From assembly GCF_905147045.1 (NCBI RefSeq), contig NC_065916.1, positions 4,628,468-4,692,467 of the forward strand: 64,000 nt of DNA, read 5' to 3'. Shown here in pieces: positions 12,205-24,941 of this stretch. Within the stretch, counting starts at the first letter, position 1; each line of letters opens with the position of its first letter. The translations under genes were made by a program, and so were the position numbers. Under the pieces are notes generated by a model, which did no database searches, had not been told where the DNA came from, and worked only from the letters and a program-made list of their open reading frames with translations. Source of the stretch: Nymphalis io (Eukaryota; Arthropoda; Insecta; Lepidoptera; Nymphalidae).

Positions 12205-12640
12205 ATTTATTTATTTGTTTTGGAAAACATACAGCATAATATAACACATAAACATTTAATAACAAAATAAGTCTCAAATAAGCCAACAAAGTTTCCACTT
12301 AAATATTGAAACATGGAGTGAACCCAACAAGAACAAGCTATTTAGCAAGTATTAAAGTATATAAAGTAAAGTATCAACAAGTAATTTAATAAGCAAAAAA
12401 AACCATAACAATATTATTAACAAATACAGTTTGGAAAGGATTCTAAGAACTTAAATAACTTTATACGTTCATTCTCAGAGTCAAATGCGAACAACGACAC
12501 GGGCAGCTTTTCCAAAAATGTCGTAAAACTATACAACAAAAACAACCTTTGTTCCAGTAGACTGCCTTCTGATTCTGCGCGTCACGACCCAACAACAAAA
12601 AAGATGATACGCAGCGCGTAATACTGCGCTGATGACCGAG
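12205..12640 (-). mobile_element. Possible LINE 3' end on the minus strand
   Basis: Read on the minus strand, the block ends in an ATAAATA-type tail next to TGTTTTCCAAAACA, a pattern common at 3' ends of lepidopteran Jockey-like LINEs. I see short protein-like traces upstream but no intact frame. The call is tentative. Confidence 0.35.
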
Positions 12641-13911
12641 CGGTATCCACCCGACAGGAACTAAAGCCTATTCCAATCACAGGAGAATTAAAGATAAATA
12701 AACCACTTTGACATTGATTTAGCGCGACAACATTGGTCGCTCTGTTCTATTATGATTATAGATCCGTGAACACGTTTTTAAATATCGGCGAGCTAACCGA
12801 GTTGTTATCGGCTGTTTGAAAGTGAAATGAAAATAAATATAGTCGTATTATAAATAAAAATATTAATCACAGTAATAAGAACAGTTTGTAGCGCACTAGC
12901 CGGCGCATGGAATACGTAAATTACATATCTCAACTCTTTCTACGTTTAGACAACGGCATATACATTGAAATTATCATCATCTCTTTCTCACCTAAGATAA
13001 ATACATCGCATAAAAAAAGATAGCAAAATAACATTTAAAAAAAATTATCAATCAATGTCTCATGCCTTTATCAGAGTACAATTTAGTCCTGTGATAAAAC
13101 TTAACCCTCGCTTGTCTACGTAACGTGATTACACGCGCACGTGTACGCGGCGGCACGTGTGTGTGCGTGACGTCACGTTGTTTGTAAACCGAACTTCCAT
13201 GCTGCGAAATAATTCGACTACATTGCGAAATATACCAAAACGGTTAGGCAATAAAGTTGACATTTCAATGGCTGCTCTCGAAATACGTCGTAACTTTATC
13301 CCTTTAAACAAAGACAAGTTAGATTAGCTCTTATTGCGAAACAATAAAGAACAATATCCTTCATAAGCGCTCGAAACATTTCGTATATTGACTCACGGGA
13401 GGTATTTTATTTTTGTCAAACGATTCTAGCGTTTATGTTTACGAGTATAAGAACCATGTAATTTATTCTTTGTTTGATGACGTAGTAAAGAATATGTGAA
13501 TACAAAGCGTAAACAATAATAGTTTTGATAGTACACGCACTGCGCCTCTGGAGACAGACGTTGACACATTATAAATACATACGATCGCTTTCAGATTACT
13601 GATCTTTATTAGTGATTCAGTATTTGAAGAAAATATGCGCATATATATATTTATGGCTTAATCGATGCGGCTTCTGACCGATTCTTTTCAATTCGAAGTA
13701 TTCTCATTTCCGAACCGCTGGCAGTTGATAAGTGGAAAACTTGTATATTGAAGGAAGCAAATTGAATTGAATACGAATTTCAATTTTCTAAATTTAATAG
13801 ACCTTACCTACCTACCTACTCATTAGCCAGTCCTACTGACAACCGTAGGATATAATACGTTACATAACACGTGCATATATACACTGCTAATTCAGAACAC
13901 TATTTATTTTT
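12641..13911. other. Spacer without a supported gene
   Basis: A CpG-bearing patch at 13125-13185 includes ACGTGTGT runs and a TGACGTCA site near 13169. No exon was recognised. Confidence 0.5.
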
Positions 13912-14193
13912 TATTTTTATAAATTAGGTAGGCGGACGAGCGAATGGGCCACCTGATGGTAAGTGGTCACCAACGCCCATAGACATTGGCATTGTAAAAA
14001 TATTAACCATCGCTTACATCGCCACCAACCTTGGGAACTAATATGTTATGTCCTTTGTGCCTGTAATTACATTGCCTCACTCGCTATTCAAACCGGAACA
14101 CAACAATATCAAGTATTGCTGTTTTGCGATAGAATATCTGATGAGTGGGTGGTACCTACCCAGACGAGCTTGCACAAAGCCCTACCACCAGTA
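13912..14193 (+). mobile_element. SINE-B copy, near full length (inverse orientation)
   Basis: Runs from the T-rich end through 'ggcggacgagcgaatgggcc' and 'cacctgatggtaagtgg' to 'cctaccaccagta'. The A-rich 3' end of the element therefore lies at the left, so the element itself is transcribed from the minus strand. Confidence 0.88.
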
Positions 14194-14896
14194 TCGTACA
14201 CATCAATATACAGTATCTATGTTTAGCGGTTGAATTTCATAGACCAGATGGGTGGCACCCGGGCTTGACTCCGCACTCCGCAGGGTCCTTTCAATAACCA
14301 CTTCAAAGATATTTCGTGCTACGTGATGCTATTAGTGGTTCGGAAAGTGGGATACTTCGCGAAGCGGCATGACATTTAGTGTTTGTAGCTATTTCACAAT
14401 CACCTCACCAATATATATATATAAATATTTTAGATGCTCGCATTTCTTCCAATAAACTTAAGTCCAACTCCGATCTATAAAAGTTGATTCCTTGGACCTA
14501 TCGTTAGTTGTTTGCCCTTTAAAAGTTATCTTGGTAAATACTATCACATTTAATCCGCTTTATTAATGCATACAATAACTTATCCGATCTGACATATCTT
14601 TCATGAGACCCTCGCTGGTTAAGAAGAAAATTTATTAAACTCATTCAAATTAATTATTTATTAATGTTATTTATTTTAGATATTTATTGTTTAATTTATT
14701 TTTGTATTGTATTAATTTAAATTTAATTAATCTTAAAATTTATCTTTATTTCCAATTTAAACTGGACAACTGCCATGTATACCTGTAATTGCATTATAAT
14801 TTGATCATCATTTAGTTTTTAATTAAAATCTATGTACAATGTATCGTTGGTATAAATAAATAAAATAAAAATATATAACGCGAAACTTTTCATTTA

Positions 14897-15190
14897 GATT
14901 TTTTTTTATAGAATAGGAAGGTGGACGAGCATATGGGCCACCTGATGGTAAGTGGTCACCAAACGCCCTTAGACATTGGCATTGTAAGAAATGTCAACCA
15001 TCGCTTATAGCCAATGCGCCACCAACCTTGGGAACTAAGATTTTATGTCCCTTGTGCCTGTAATTACACTGGCTCACTCACCCTTCAAACCGGAACACAA
15101 CAATATCAAGTATTGCTGTTTTGCGGTAGAATATCTGATGAGTGGGTGGTACCTACCCAGACGGGCTTGCACAAAGCCCTACCGCCAGTA
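14897..15190 (+). mobile_element. SINE-B copy, full length (inverse orientation)
   Basis: One of the best preserved copies in the window: a T-run, 'tatagaataggaagg', the conserved 'cacctgatggtaagtggtca', and 'agccctaccgccagta' at the right end. Very similar to the copy at 26700-26992, which lies in the opposite orientation. Confidence 0.92.
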
Positions 15191-16483
15191 GGTATAGGTA
15201 AATATATATAAAGTATAGATAACAATGCAGTTTTTCTCCATGTTTTACCGTCGAGTGTAACACTATATTATTTTACACTATTGATTTCTATCCCTTATCT
15301 GTGGGATATTTTAAGCTTTATTTACGGGCGCCATGGGGACAACCATAGCGAGGTTTAGAGCACAATAGGGACTCGGGGATAAGCTAGGCTTTCTATAACT
15401 ACCGAAAAACGGTAGATATATTTACACAAATGTTCTCTTAAAATTAACTTATTAATACTGTTAATTCATGGACACTAAAAAAACTCCCGTTTCCAATATT
15501 TTACTATATATAGTAAATGAGTTTTTACTTTTTTTATAACGTCCTATATTGTTTATCGTTCGTATTATTTCCTTAAAGTATTATAAAAATAGAGAACGGC
15601 GTAATCAACACCTGTTAAAATACAACTTTTTCTTTATTTTTAAGCAGAAAATCAAATGACATTTACATGATTTTTTTTTTTAAATTATTGAGCAACGAAC
15701 AGACTAAACCGGCGAGCAGACTAAAAATATCAATTTTTACATAGGAATTGCTTATGGAACGAAAGTGAGTGCTAAGATAGGATTTTTCAAAATTTATCTC
15801 TTAATGGCGTTAAAAAGGGGATGAAATGTTTCATATAATAATATATCAGGAATCAGAGTTTAACTGTACAATGGCTATACAAGCTTTTGAGTGAAACCGT
15901 TAATTAAGTAGGTTCCAAATAAATCAACTTAATAATAAGCCTTAACCAATATATAATAATTTTAATAATATTATCGTAATGTCTTCCGTCTTCCAAGCAA
16001 GCAACATTTACTTTAGTACATAAATATCAATTGGAGTCCTATCAGTGTAAAGCAGCGATCTCGTAGGCTTTAGTCTAGCAAGAAGCGTTACTTTTAATAT
16101 CTCCTCCCGCAACAGACAATGGTTGCGGTGGAAGCAGCCGCAGACATTCAAATAAGAGCCTTTGTCTCTACCTCCTCTCACGGAATTGTAAGGCGATTGT
16201 TTCTGCGCTTTTTGCCATTATTTTGAGACGCGAAATTTTAATATTCAAGGCTTTTTAACGTGAGTACACGAAACGAAACCTGTATTTATATGTGAGGTAT
16301 TAATGGTGGATTGATTAATAAATAAGAATATTTTTTCATCTACGGTATGATATTTGGAGTTCATATAAAAATTGTTACCAGGATTATTTTCGAACGAAAA
16401 GGTTCGAAATCTAAATAAAGGTACTCTTTGCCGTTAATTAAATTACTTAAATATTAAGTTAATTAAAAACAATTAAATTTTGT

Positions 16484-16537
<54 letters not shown>

Positions 16538-16915
16538 GCCTATATTCACGAAAAATATGCAAATATTGAGCAAACGCGATGATGGTATATAGATATATAT
16601 AATATAAACTCTGGCTCACAAACTCGATTCTCTCAGGGGTCTAAAACTACGAACCAAATCATTGGTTTAACCAAATCATTAGATGAATCATTTCATCGAG
16701 AAACATTAAACAATAGAACGCATCAACCGCTCTCGAGGCGAGATGTGACCGTGTAGGCCCCGCCCACACGTGACACTGGCAAGTGCAGATACGACGTCGA
16801 GCAATTAAACAATTAATTGCTAAATGGAAGGAAGTAATCATCGTATTTAACGTGTGTACGTATCATTTATATTCGGAAGATCAGTTCTAGTCGAAATATT
16901 AATTAACTATAAGAA
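15191..16915. other. AT-rich spacer with a TA microsatellite
   Basis: No supported gene. The (AT)22 tract at 16491-16534 is listed separately. Confidence 0.55.
16491..16534. repeat. (AT)22 microsatellite
   Basis: Forty-four bases of uninterrupted AT, preceded by a looser TATATAC stretch. Confidence 0.95.
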
Positions 16916-17056
16916 AATGCCTTCCTCGTTGGTCTAATCATTAGACCTAACCCATAAGTTCGCAGGCTTTCAATCAATCAGTTCGTAATGTTTAAATTCA
17001 TGTGCCTCGAAAAACACGTAGTCTTTGGACCACGTGACTTCTATCCCGTCGGATTA
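16916..17056 (+). mobile_element. SINE-D copy, diverged (tRNA-like head)
   Basis: A tRNA-like head (CCTCGTTGGTCTAATCATTAG, shortened by loss around the B box) is followed downstream by 'cacgtagtctttggacc', an eroded version of the 'gcacgtaaagccgttgg' block typical of a common lepidopteran SINE. A better match to that block lies at 25976-25996. Confidence 0.5.
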
Positions 17057-19084
17057 TAAGAATATTCTTAATGTATATACAAGAAACATATCCATCAAGT
17101 CGACATGAGACAAAACACCAAGTTTGTGCCCAACATCTAAGTTTGGCCATACAAGGGGGGAGCTGCCAGAAGTGGATATTTTACCTCGACGATTGCTTTG
17201 TTTTTTTGACATTTTATCTGTGACAAATAATTTTTTCTAATTACTTTAATTTAGTATTAGTTAAACACAGTGAACAATTTTGTGATCGAGAACGACAATT
17301 GCCGCTTTTAATAACCAATATTCTTTAAATTTTCTTTATAATTAAAAAAAGTTTAGAACAATTTTTTAATCTATGCGTAAAAATTTATAACGATATTCCT
17401 ACGAACACATAGTTATTGATGAGGGTCCGCGAGAGCCAGCACTCTCATAACATCCCGAGGAATTTAATCATAAAAGCTCTACAGACGACGCCCAAAATGG
17501 GTCAGACGTTTTTATTTATTTATTATATCACCACGACTCACGATGGAATGCTACATCATCGAGATTTTAATTATTCAGACGAATTATCCCTTTTTTGTAA
17601 CAATTTATTACTGTGCAGGAAAGCAAACATTGGAAGTAATCTGTATGATAATGTAAAGATCTCCATTTACAACAAACAGTTTGATCACTAACGGTCTTAC
17701 TAGCCAATGATAACTCCTTACGGCCTTACTTAGTATAGTATAGAAAGCCATTTATTCCAAATCAAAATGTTTACAATTCAAATAAAAATATTTTAACTTA
17801 TTGATCTATTGTTAGCGTGGTTAGTTATTTTCTTGTAACGTAGATGCCGATTGGGTGAAGGCCTCCTCATTCTCCTTTTAGAATCCTCTCTGACGAGAAT
17901 CATCCAATCTTGCCCTGCTTTCACCACCTTACTTATTAACTTATAACTTGCTATGTAGTTTATTAGTTCAACAGTTATTTCGCTCATTCTGTCATCATTT
18001 GACGCTAGAAAGAAGAAGACAGGATTCTTTTCAAAATTTAATGATTTTAGGCCTGACTCATAAACGTTGCTTAGTGTCTGTTTAATTAAACACTGATTTA
18101 TCTCGCTCTGTCGTTATTGTTTTGCCATTCGAAAGAAGAAGACAGCATTGTTTAACTAATCACCTGCTAAACATTTATAAGTAAGGCTATCAGGTTCATC
18201 GAATTCTATTAAGCGATGATATTCATACTTGATACCATTTTCCTGTCTATAATCTAACCCAGGGTGTGACTCACAGAAGCAACGCTTTGTCCATCGTTCC
18301 TCTCTGTCCATTTACAGTTTTTTTACCTAATAATTTCTCCACAGACGTGTCGTCCGCATCTACTCTACTGTTTTGACTGAACACACCAGCAAGCTTTTAT
18401 TTCTAGGTACCACCACAATATAACTGTTATTATTACTAATGATAACAGACAATTTAATTGGTCGAAAAATCTTGATGGTTGCTGGCTTGTAGGTCTTACT
18501 AAATTTTAGTTTCTATTTATTAAGTTTTTTAGAGCCAATAGAAAGTTATTTCGAGAAAAGTGATCGAAGAAACCAATTTAAACTTAACAGAATCCTTCGT
18601 GTTATTCTGTTTGAATAAGTTTAAGCTTCCGTGTTGGTATCCAACACCGTGCTTTTAAAACTATAAAAGCAATTTGCATTGCAAGGCCAGTTACCTCCAG
18701 GTTTAATTTTTCATCAATATACATTGTAACAATTTTATTCTTTGCTTATCTGCAGCTAAATCGGTCTTCCAATCAGCTCGAACAAAAATATCTGGCATCC
18801 GATCAACAGATGAATTAAAATATTTGGCAAGTTTTTAAGAATTTTCAAAGCAGGTTTCTGAAACATGCATCTTACAGACATAAGCATGTTTTGTTTATAA
18901 AAAGCTTTTTTTTCTCAGTTACTCCACCCATTATATACGTTCAATTGAAATTATGAGAAATTCTGTTTTAAAAGAAAATGAAGTACAGAAAATATTACAG
19001 TTTCTAATTTATTTAAGGTACTAACTAACTACAACCTGCTAGAGTAATACACCTTAATAGCTCAACTACACGCAACGACTCTCT
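17057..19084. other. Spacer with a diverged 123-bp duplication
   Basis: No supported gene. Around 17960-18190 a segment containing GAAAGAAGAAGACAG occurs twice, 123 bases apart (18008 and 18131). The second unit is bounded by related inverted ends ('gcctgactcataaacgtt' and the complement of 'aaacatttataagtaaggc'), so a decayed foldback element is possible. Confidence 0.45.
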
Positions 19085-19230
19085 GTATTAAAATTAATCC
19101 GATTATTACTATATTCAAGAAACGATTCGTTTTAATTACGGATGGTCGAATTTTCTACGAGGTGTATCTCAAAAGCGTCTACAAAAAGGTTAAGTAAGTT
19201 TTGAAGTATATAACGTAAAGGAAATTTAAG

Positions 19231-19304
19231 TAACGGCTAGTAAATGTCCCACAGCTGGGCTAAGGCCTCCTCTCTTTTTTGAGGAGAAAGTTTGGGAGTT
19301 TGTG
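19231..19304 (-). mobile_element. SINE-A 3' fragment
   Basis: Reverse complement of the tail and the self-complementary 'ctcctc...gaggag' segment. The 5' part is missing. Confidence 0.8.
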
Positions 19305-19842
19305 GCGTCCACCATATGTGCATCCCACTAACATACATACTTACACACATATTATAAACATACATAAACACACATCCAAACAGACATACTACACAACACA
19401 TTCCAACTCAACATAGAATATTGGATTGACGACACAACGGACGATCGAACGTACACAGTGGACAACGGCATTGCTTATCTCCGTTGTGACGTCGTCCTTT
19501 GTTCTGTGTTGAGGCCCCGCCTACCGGTGCAAGCGCATTGGAGCGACGGATCTTTTATATTGGCTACCAATGATCCTACCAACGTTTACGACTTACGCAT
19601 TATTCTACCACCGTCATAACCGTTACTTGCGCTTCAAAATAATTCGCTTTGTGTTTAAGTATTGTGCTCGTGTTTATGTGTACATATGTGATCGTCTATG
19701 CCTGTATAACGTTATTTCTTCTGTGTGCATATATTGTGTGTATAACGTGTGTATAATATACACGTTTATGTACCATCCGCGTGAGTTTCATTTCTTATTA
19801 TAATATTCTCACAGACCCTAACACACGCATCACTTACCCATA

Positions 19843-20072
19843 AGTTTATTCCACCACGCTGCTCCAAGGCGTGTTGGTAGAATACACATGTGGCAAAATT
19901 TCAGTGAAATTAGACACATTCAGGTTTCCTCATGATGTTTTCCTTCACCATCGAACACGAGATGAATTATAAACACAAATTAAGCACATGAAAATTCAGT
20001 GGTGCTTGCCTGGGTTTGAATCCACGATCATCGGTTAATATTCACGCGTTCTAACCACTGGGCCATCTCGGT
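19843..20072 (-). mobile_element. SINE-A copy lacking its tail
   Basis: Reverse complement from the 'gtggaataaac' region back to the tRNA-like head ('ccgagatggcccagtggtta' in element orientation). The 3' tail is missing, which is unusual because most copies are truncated at the 5' side. Confidence 0.85.
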
Positions 20073-22019
20073 TAGTTACTCGTAAAGGAAAGTCACCCGT
20101 ACCAGACATAAGTTGTCTGTGAGTTACTAAACCTATATTTGTGACAGATAAAACACAATTTGATATTACTTTAAAACAAACACAAAAGAAACAGTACACA
20201 AATAAATATCGAAGGTTAAATCTCGTCAAAAGCAACTTTTACAAAATGTTTTTTTTAGTTTTATGTATGTTATTACATTGCTCACTCATGTTTTAAGAGC
20301 ACAAAATGTATTTAAAATATAAAAGTTCATTAAAGAGTTAATAAATATCCAATTTTGTTATAGCATCAATTTAAATTTACAATCATAAATCTATTTCAAC
20401 AAATTTGGCCAAGAAATTCAAATACGACAAAAAAACATAGAGATCGTACCGACCTACTGACGACATTTTGTTCGAAACGTACCCGTATTGGCGTTAGCAA
20501 CTGGCAAAGATATAAATCGCGCAGAGATACACAAAATGGCAGTAGGACCTTGTAGAGATAACTCCGATAGCAAAGCCATTCAATCGTATGTCCTAGGTTG
20601 AGCAACAATAGCATGTATTGTTCGCTTCTGATGTGAAGAATGAGGAAATTCTAATCACATAAAATCAGGTCGTCGTGCCTTGTCAAAAACATTGCAATTA
20701 TTCATTTATAGAGAAATCAAATACAATGGAACATCAAACGCAAGATTTTTTGGAGTCAATTAGGCCAGGGCTTTTACATAGTAATAAATCCCGCTGAGTT
20801 CGTTTCACCGATTGTTGAATTACGTTGTGAAGCGGTGACCTCCACCCGAATAGTACATGCGCTGCCCTTAATGTAATAAAGATTATTTGGGCACAATGGA
20901 ACAATTGAGGTCGACACACAGTATCATCACAATCGGTACCAAAATGCGCGTCACAATGAAGAAACGGCACGGTCAAGGGTGCATAAGTCGGTGAAGGTTG
21001 GTTTCACAATCGGCCTCTGCGCAACGATTATAGTTTTTGCTCGCGAAACGCTACCGAGGAACCTTAGTATCGTTAGCATTGGCGCAGCAGGAAGCTCCGT
21101 CCATGTTACAAAAGTACTGACGTACTCGACTACAGAAGCAGATAGCCGTTTCCGTGATTGAGAAATATTTGTTTTAATAATAATGTTTCATGTAACAATA
21201 GCTATATCAACGCGTAAACAGCAAACGTGACATATTTACTGTACGGAAATAATTCATGTTTCTTCAATTCCAGCAAAAATGATTAAGGATTGCGTCAGAG
21301 TTAAGTGAAGGTTAAATACCAATATTGAATTCCCCGGTTATTATTATTAACGTTCGTAACGTTTTTCCTTATATGTACCACATTAAGCAGTAAATATAGG
21401 TAAGTCAAAAATATATTGTTAAAATTACATTTAAATTATACTTTTGAATTTTGGTTAAAAATTCGAAATAACTGCGTATTCTATGAGTATTAGTATAGAT
21501 CAGCGTTTGGGCGACGGTGCAGCGCCTGCGGTTAACCGTGTCTGCAGGGCGCAGGTAGTTGAAGCCGCAAGTGTTACAAGGCCGGCGCTTTGTCTGCAGA
21601 AGCGTGTCACCAACCAACACGCAATGTGTCATGGTGAATGTTCCAACGCGTCCTACGGCTACGAAGATATTGAAAGATTTCCAAGTATTTACGAAATCAC
21701 TCGGATATCCTTACTTTTGAATGATCCTCTTATCTCATATTTACCACCCACTCCACGATATCGCGTACGAGGACATTGAACTCGGGGAGTTTTGGCTATG
21801 ACTTAGGAATCCATTCATCAATCTCTCAGTCTTATTTGTTGATCCAGGATACACTACGTCTATGCCAAGTTTCATTTAAATAAATCAAGTATTTGACGCA
21901 TGCTTCGTACATAGATAGATTTCAGTGTTTCTGATACTATATTGATAAAGAGATGAATACATTGTAACTTTAATATACTTTTCGTTTCGTTACTAAGCAA
22001 TATAATTATTATTAAATAG
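20073..22019. other. Spacer without a supported gene
   Basis: I see no convincing exon. The minus-strand block near 20760-20860 (containing a translated 'QQSVKRTQRDLLL'-like frame) resembles sequences repeated in other moth genomes, but I could not assign a family. Confidence 0.45.
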
Positions 22020-22135
22020 TTTACGCCCGCGTGAATGTTAGGTAACAAGAAGTAGCCTTGGAGCTTATACCAAATTTTATCAAATTCGGTTCAGCGGTTT
22101 ATCCGGAATGCGTAACAGACGGTGACTTTCGCACT
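22020..22135 (+). mobile_element. 'cggcttcg...ggttcagcggttt' repeat fragment
   Basis: Carries the family marks 'acgcccgcgtgaatg', 'ccaaattttatcaaattcgg' and 'ttcagcggttta', ending in 'gtaacagacgg'. This widespread arthropod repeat is generally regarded as a decayed LINE 3' end or a non-autonomous derivative; I cannot fix the clade. Confidence 0.6.
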
Positions 22136-22289
22136 TATAACCAGTGGTAGGTGACTACTTTGACTATCAATATACAAATGTAACTTTTTTTATCACTTAC
22201 AGGCTAGCGTTTGACCGTTGACTTGCCTGATGTAATGCATCGCCATGATCTAGGACGTAGCACGCTTGCTATATAATTCTACTATCACT

Positions 22290-22560
22290 ACATATATTAT
22301 AAAACAAAGTTAAACTGCTGCGTTTGTCTGCCTGCCCCTGTATCTGTCTGAACGCGTTAAACTCAAAACCTATCAAACGAGAAATGCGTTTGGGATTGGT
22401 CGGCAAAGCATCAATGAAAATTGCCTGAAATATCACAAAGATTGTTAAAAATTTCGGACTGTGTGTTTTATTGATGCGCGCATATATATCGTAATACATG
22501 TGATATAAAGTACGATATAAATGTTTTACGTGCGAAGCCGGGACGGGTAGCTTGTATTAA
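22290..22560 (+). mobile_element. Second dispersed-repeat fragment, family uncertain
   Basis: The block from 'tgctgcgtttgtctgcctgc' through 'aaacctatcaaacgagaaat' to 'gtgcgaagccgggacgggta' has the layout of a common lepidopteran repeat that ends in a 'gaagccggggcgggt' motif. No open frame of length. Confidence 0.5.
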
Positions 22561-22826
22561 ATAAAGATAAATTTAAGAACGATCGCTTTACTTCCGATGA
22601 GATAAAACTTATAAAGAAACTTAAAACGTGTGTTAATTGTTTTATATTGCATGAATTATATTCGCGGACGCGGCATTCACGACGCTTCCGCGTTATAATT
22701 ACCAGCGCGAAGATTAATTAACAAATTATACCCGCCTAGCTGACATGGCATTCAGAGTTACACTTAAACATTATAAAAATCATATTTTATTATTTGACAA
22801 ACATTTATTTAACTTCCTCTTTCGGC

Positions 22827-23092
22827 TTTTTTTTATAGAATAGGAAAGCGGACGAGCATATGGGCCACCTGATGGTAAGTGGTCACCAACGCCCATAGAG
22901 ATCGCCATTGTAAGAAATGTTAACCATCGCTTACATCAACAATAAGATGTTATGTCCCTTGTGCCTGTAATTACACTGGCTCACTCACCCTTCAAACCGG
23001 AACACAACAATACCAAGTACTGCTTTTTTGCGGTAGAATATCTGATGAGTGGGTGATACCTACCCAGACGAGCTTGCACACAAGACACCAGT
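22827..23092 (+). mobile_element. SINE-B copy, near full length (inverse orientation)
   Basis: T-run, 'tatagaataggaaagcggac', the conserved 'cacctgatggtaagtggtca', through 'gagcttgcaca' to 'caccagt'. A short loss occurs in the 'cgccaccaaccttgggaac' region. It abuts a SINE-D copy and then an inverted SINE-A copy. Confidence 0.9.
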
Positions 23093-23095
23093 TAG

Positions 23096-23226
23096 TTCAT
23101 AACGCTGCTGATGTCGAAGTACAGGATTCAAATCGCAGGTCGAAAAAAAAATCAATAACAGTCCGAAGTTTTGAAAGTTAGCAGTGTTGACTCTCGTGCT
23201 TCGGAAAGCATGTAGAGCCGTAGATA
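23096..23226 (+). mobile_element. SINE-D copy
   Basis: Shows 'caggattcaaatcgcaggtc' (B-box-like) and then 'cggaaagcatgtagagccgt', the marker block of this family. It is wedged between SINE-B and SINE-A. Confidence 0.6.
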
Positions 23227-23228
23227 GT

Positions 23229-23345
23229 ATACAGTACAGTAACAGCCTGTTAATGTCCCACTGCTGGGCTAAGGCCTCCTCTCCCTTTTTTGAGGAGAAG
23301 GTTTGGAGCTTATTCCACCACGCTGCTCCAATGCGGGTTGGTAGA
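23229..23345 (-). mobile_element. SINE-A 3' part
   Basis: Reverse complement beginning with an ACAGT microsatellite tail, then 'cctgttaatgtcccactgct' and up to 'caatgcgggttggtaga'. The 5' half is missing. Confidence 0.9.
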
Positions 23346-23847
23346 TAGTATGTTTGGCATATATTGGTCATGTTTAGCAATGCAATGGCAGTGTTATCTC
23401 GTAACTGAACTGACAACTTAGCGACGGGGTTGGGACAGGTAGGAATATTAACCACTTCTCGAGAATGGATCATATACAAAACAAACCATACAAAAAAAAA
23501 TAAACTTCATAAAAATTCGTTCAGAATAAAATCATATAAATGTGCCGCTATAAGTTATTGAATACTAGAATAGTAATCACTAATCTAAAGATCTGCCCGT
23601 ACGATTTGGAACAATTTTTTTTTGCGTTAGACATGACACTTATTGAGAAATGCTACAGACTATATAACATCCGCACCGCTCGCCCCACGGCCACAACACT
23701 GACATCACAGAGCAGTTTCAATAAAGATTAACTTTGAATATGTACATATATTTGAATAATTAGATTTGATTCCTTCACGTGTGAAGCATGATACGATTCT
23801 GTGCACACACAAGTAGTTCTAATTAATGAATTTGCTACAGTTTTAAA

Positions 23848-24140
23848 GCCGAGATGTCGCAATTGTTAGAACGCGTGATCTGTGATAGTGGGCTCAAACC
23901 CGGGCAAGCACCACTAAATTTTCATGTGCTTAATTTGTGTTTATAATTCATCTCGTGCTTGACGGTGAAGGAAAACATCGTGACGAAACTTGCATGTGTC
24001 TAATTTCACTGAAATTCTGTCACATGTGTATTCCAGCAACCCGCATTGGAGCAGCGTGGTGAAATAAGCTCCATACCTTCTCCTGAAAAAAGAGAGAAGG
24101 CCTTAGCCCAGCAGTGGGACATTTACGGGCTGTTACTGTA
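23848..24140 (+). mobile_element. SINE-A copy, full length
   Basis: tRNA-like head (GCCGAGATGTCGCAATTGTT, B box GGGCTCAAACCC), complete body including the 'ttcatctcgtgcttgacgg' block, and tail to 'ggctgttactgtat'. Substitutions in the A box would weaken Pol III transcription. Confidence 0.92.
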
Positions 24141-24941
24141 TACATTAAAAGTTCCTTAACAACATATTCAGCGCTAAATGTGCCGGTGTCACTTCACAGT
24201 CCGCACCCGCGACGACATCGAGTATTGATACTTTCTCTATAGGTCGAAACTTTCAAATTCGCAACGGCTCGCTTGAAATCTTTTGAAAGGGGGAAAGGTT
24301 CAATATATATTTAAAAGAAACTAGAGCTTCACAGCTTCACCCGCAGCGACGCGTCGTTCACTTCACAATTCAAGAGTTGCTTAATACCAATTGCAATAAC
24401 TCTTTTTTTTTTAAAGTATTTTCATGGTAACTTTCATTCCATAGTGCTAAGCTGCTGTGTGTAAAGGAAACCGTATGTAAATGTTCACGGCGCTAGCCCT
24501 CGTAGTGTGGGCTCACGGCTGGGCGTTGATATGCCAATCAGTCAGTAGTTCCTATATAAATATTTGTACGACTGTGTTCTTTGTATGTCAATCGATATAT
24601 TCGCTTATTGTGAACCGAATTTAATATTATTTTATTAAAACGCTCTGGATAGTTCCATACGAATTGAATAAGAAAATATTCATCATGATGGGTAAGAAAC
24701 TATATTTCTCTGAGCAGTGCTTCATGTCAGAATAATATTCAAACAATGATTGTCAACAAACTTAAAAGTAATAAGAAGTGGATATTCTCACGCAGGTCTA
24801 TATCAATATCTTACTGATAGGAAATGTGGATTCTCTCGGCAAGAACCAACGGGGTACTCGGTAACTATGCAGTATATAAGCAGGTTACAATGTAACGGAG
24901 GAACAATACGAAATACGAGTTTTTGCTATCTTCGGAATTTA
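24141..24941. other. Spacer without a supported gene
   Basis: AT-rich; no family or exon recognised. The last three bases, TTA at 24939-24941, form the left half of the target duplication of the next element. Confidence 0.5.

Noticed and set aside
23060..23479. 139-codon minus-strand frame
   Set aside because: It runs through parts of three SINE copies, so its length is accidental.
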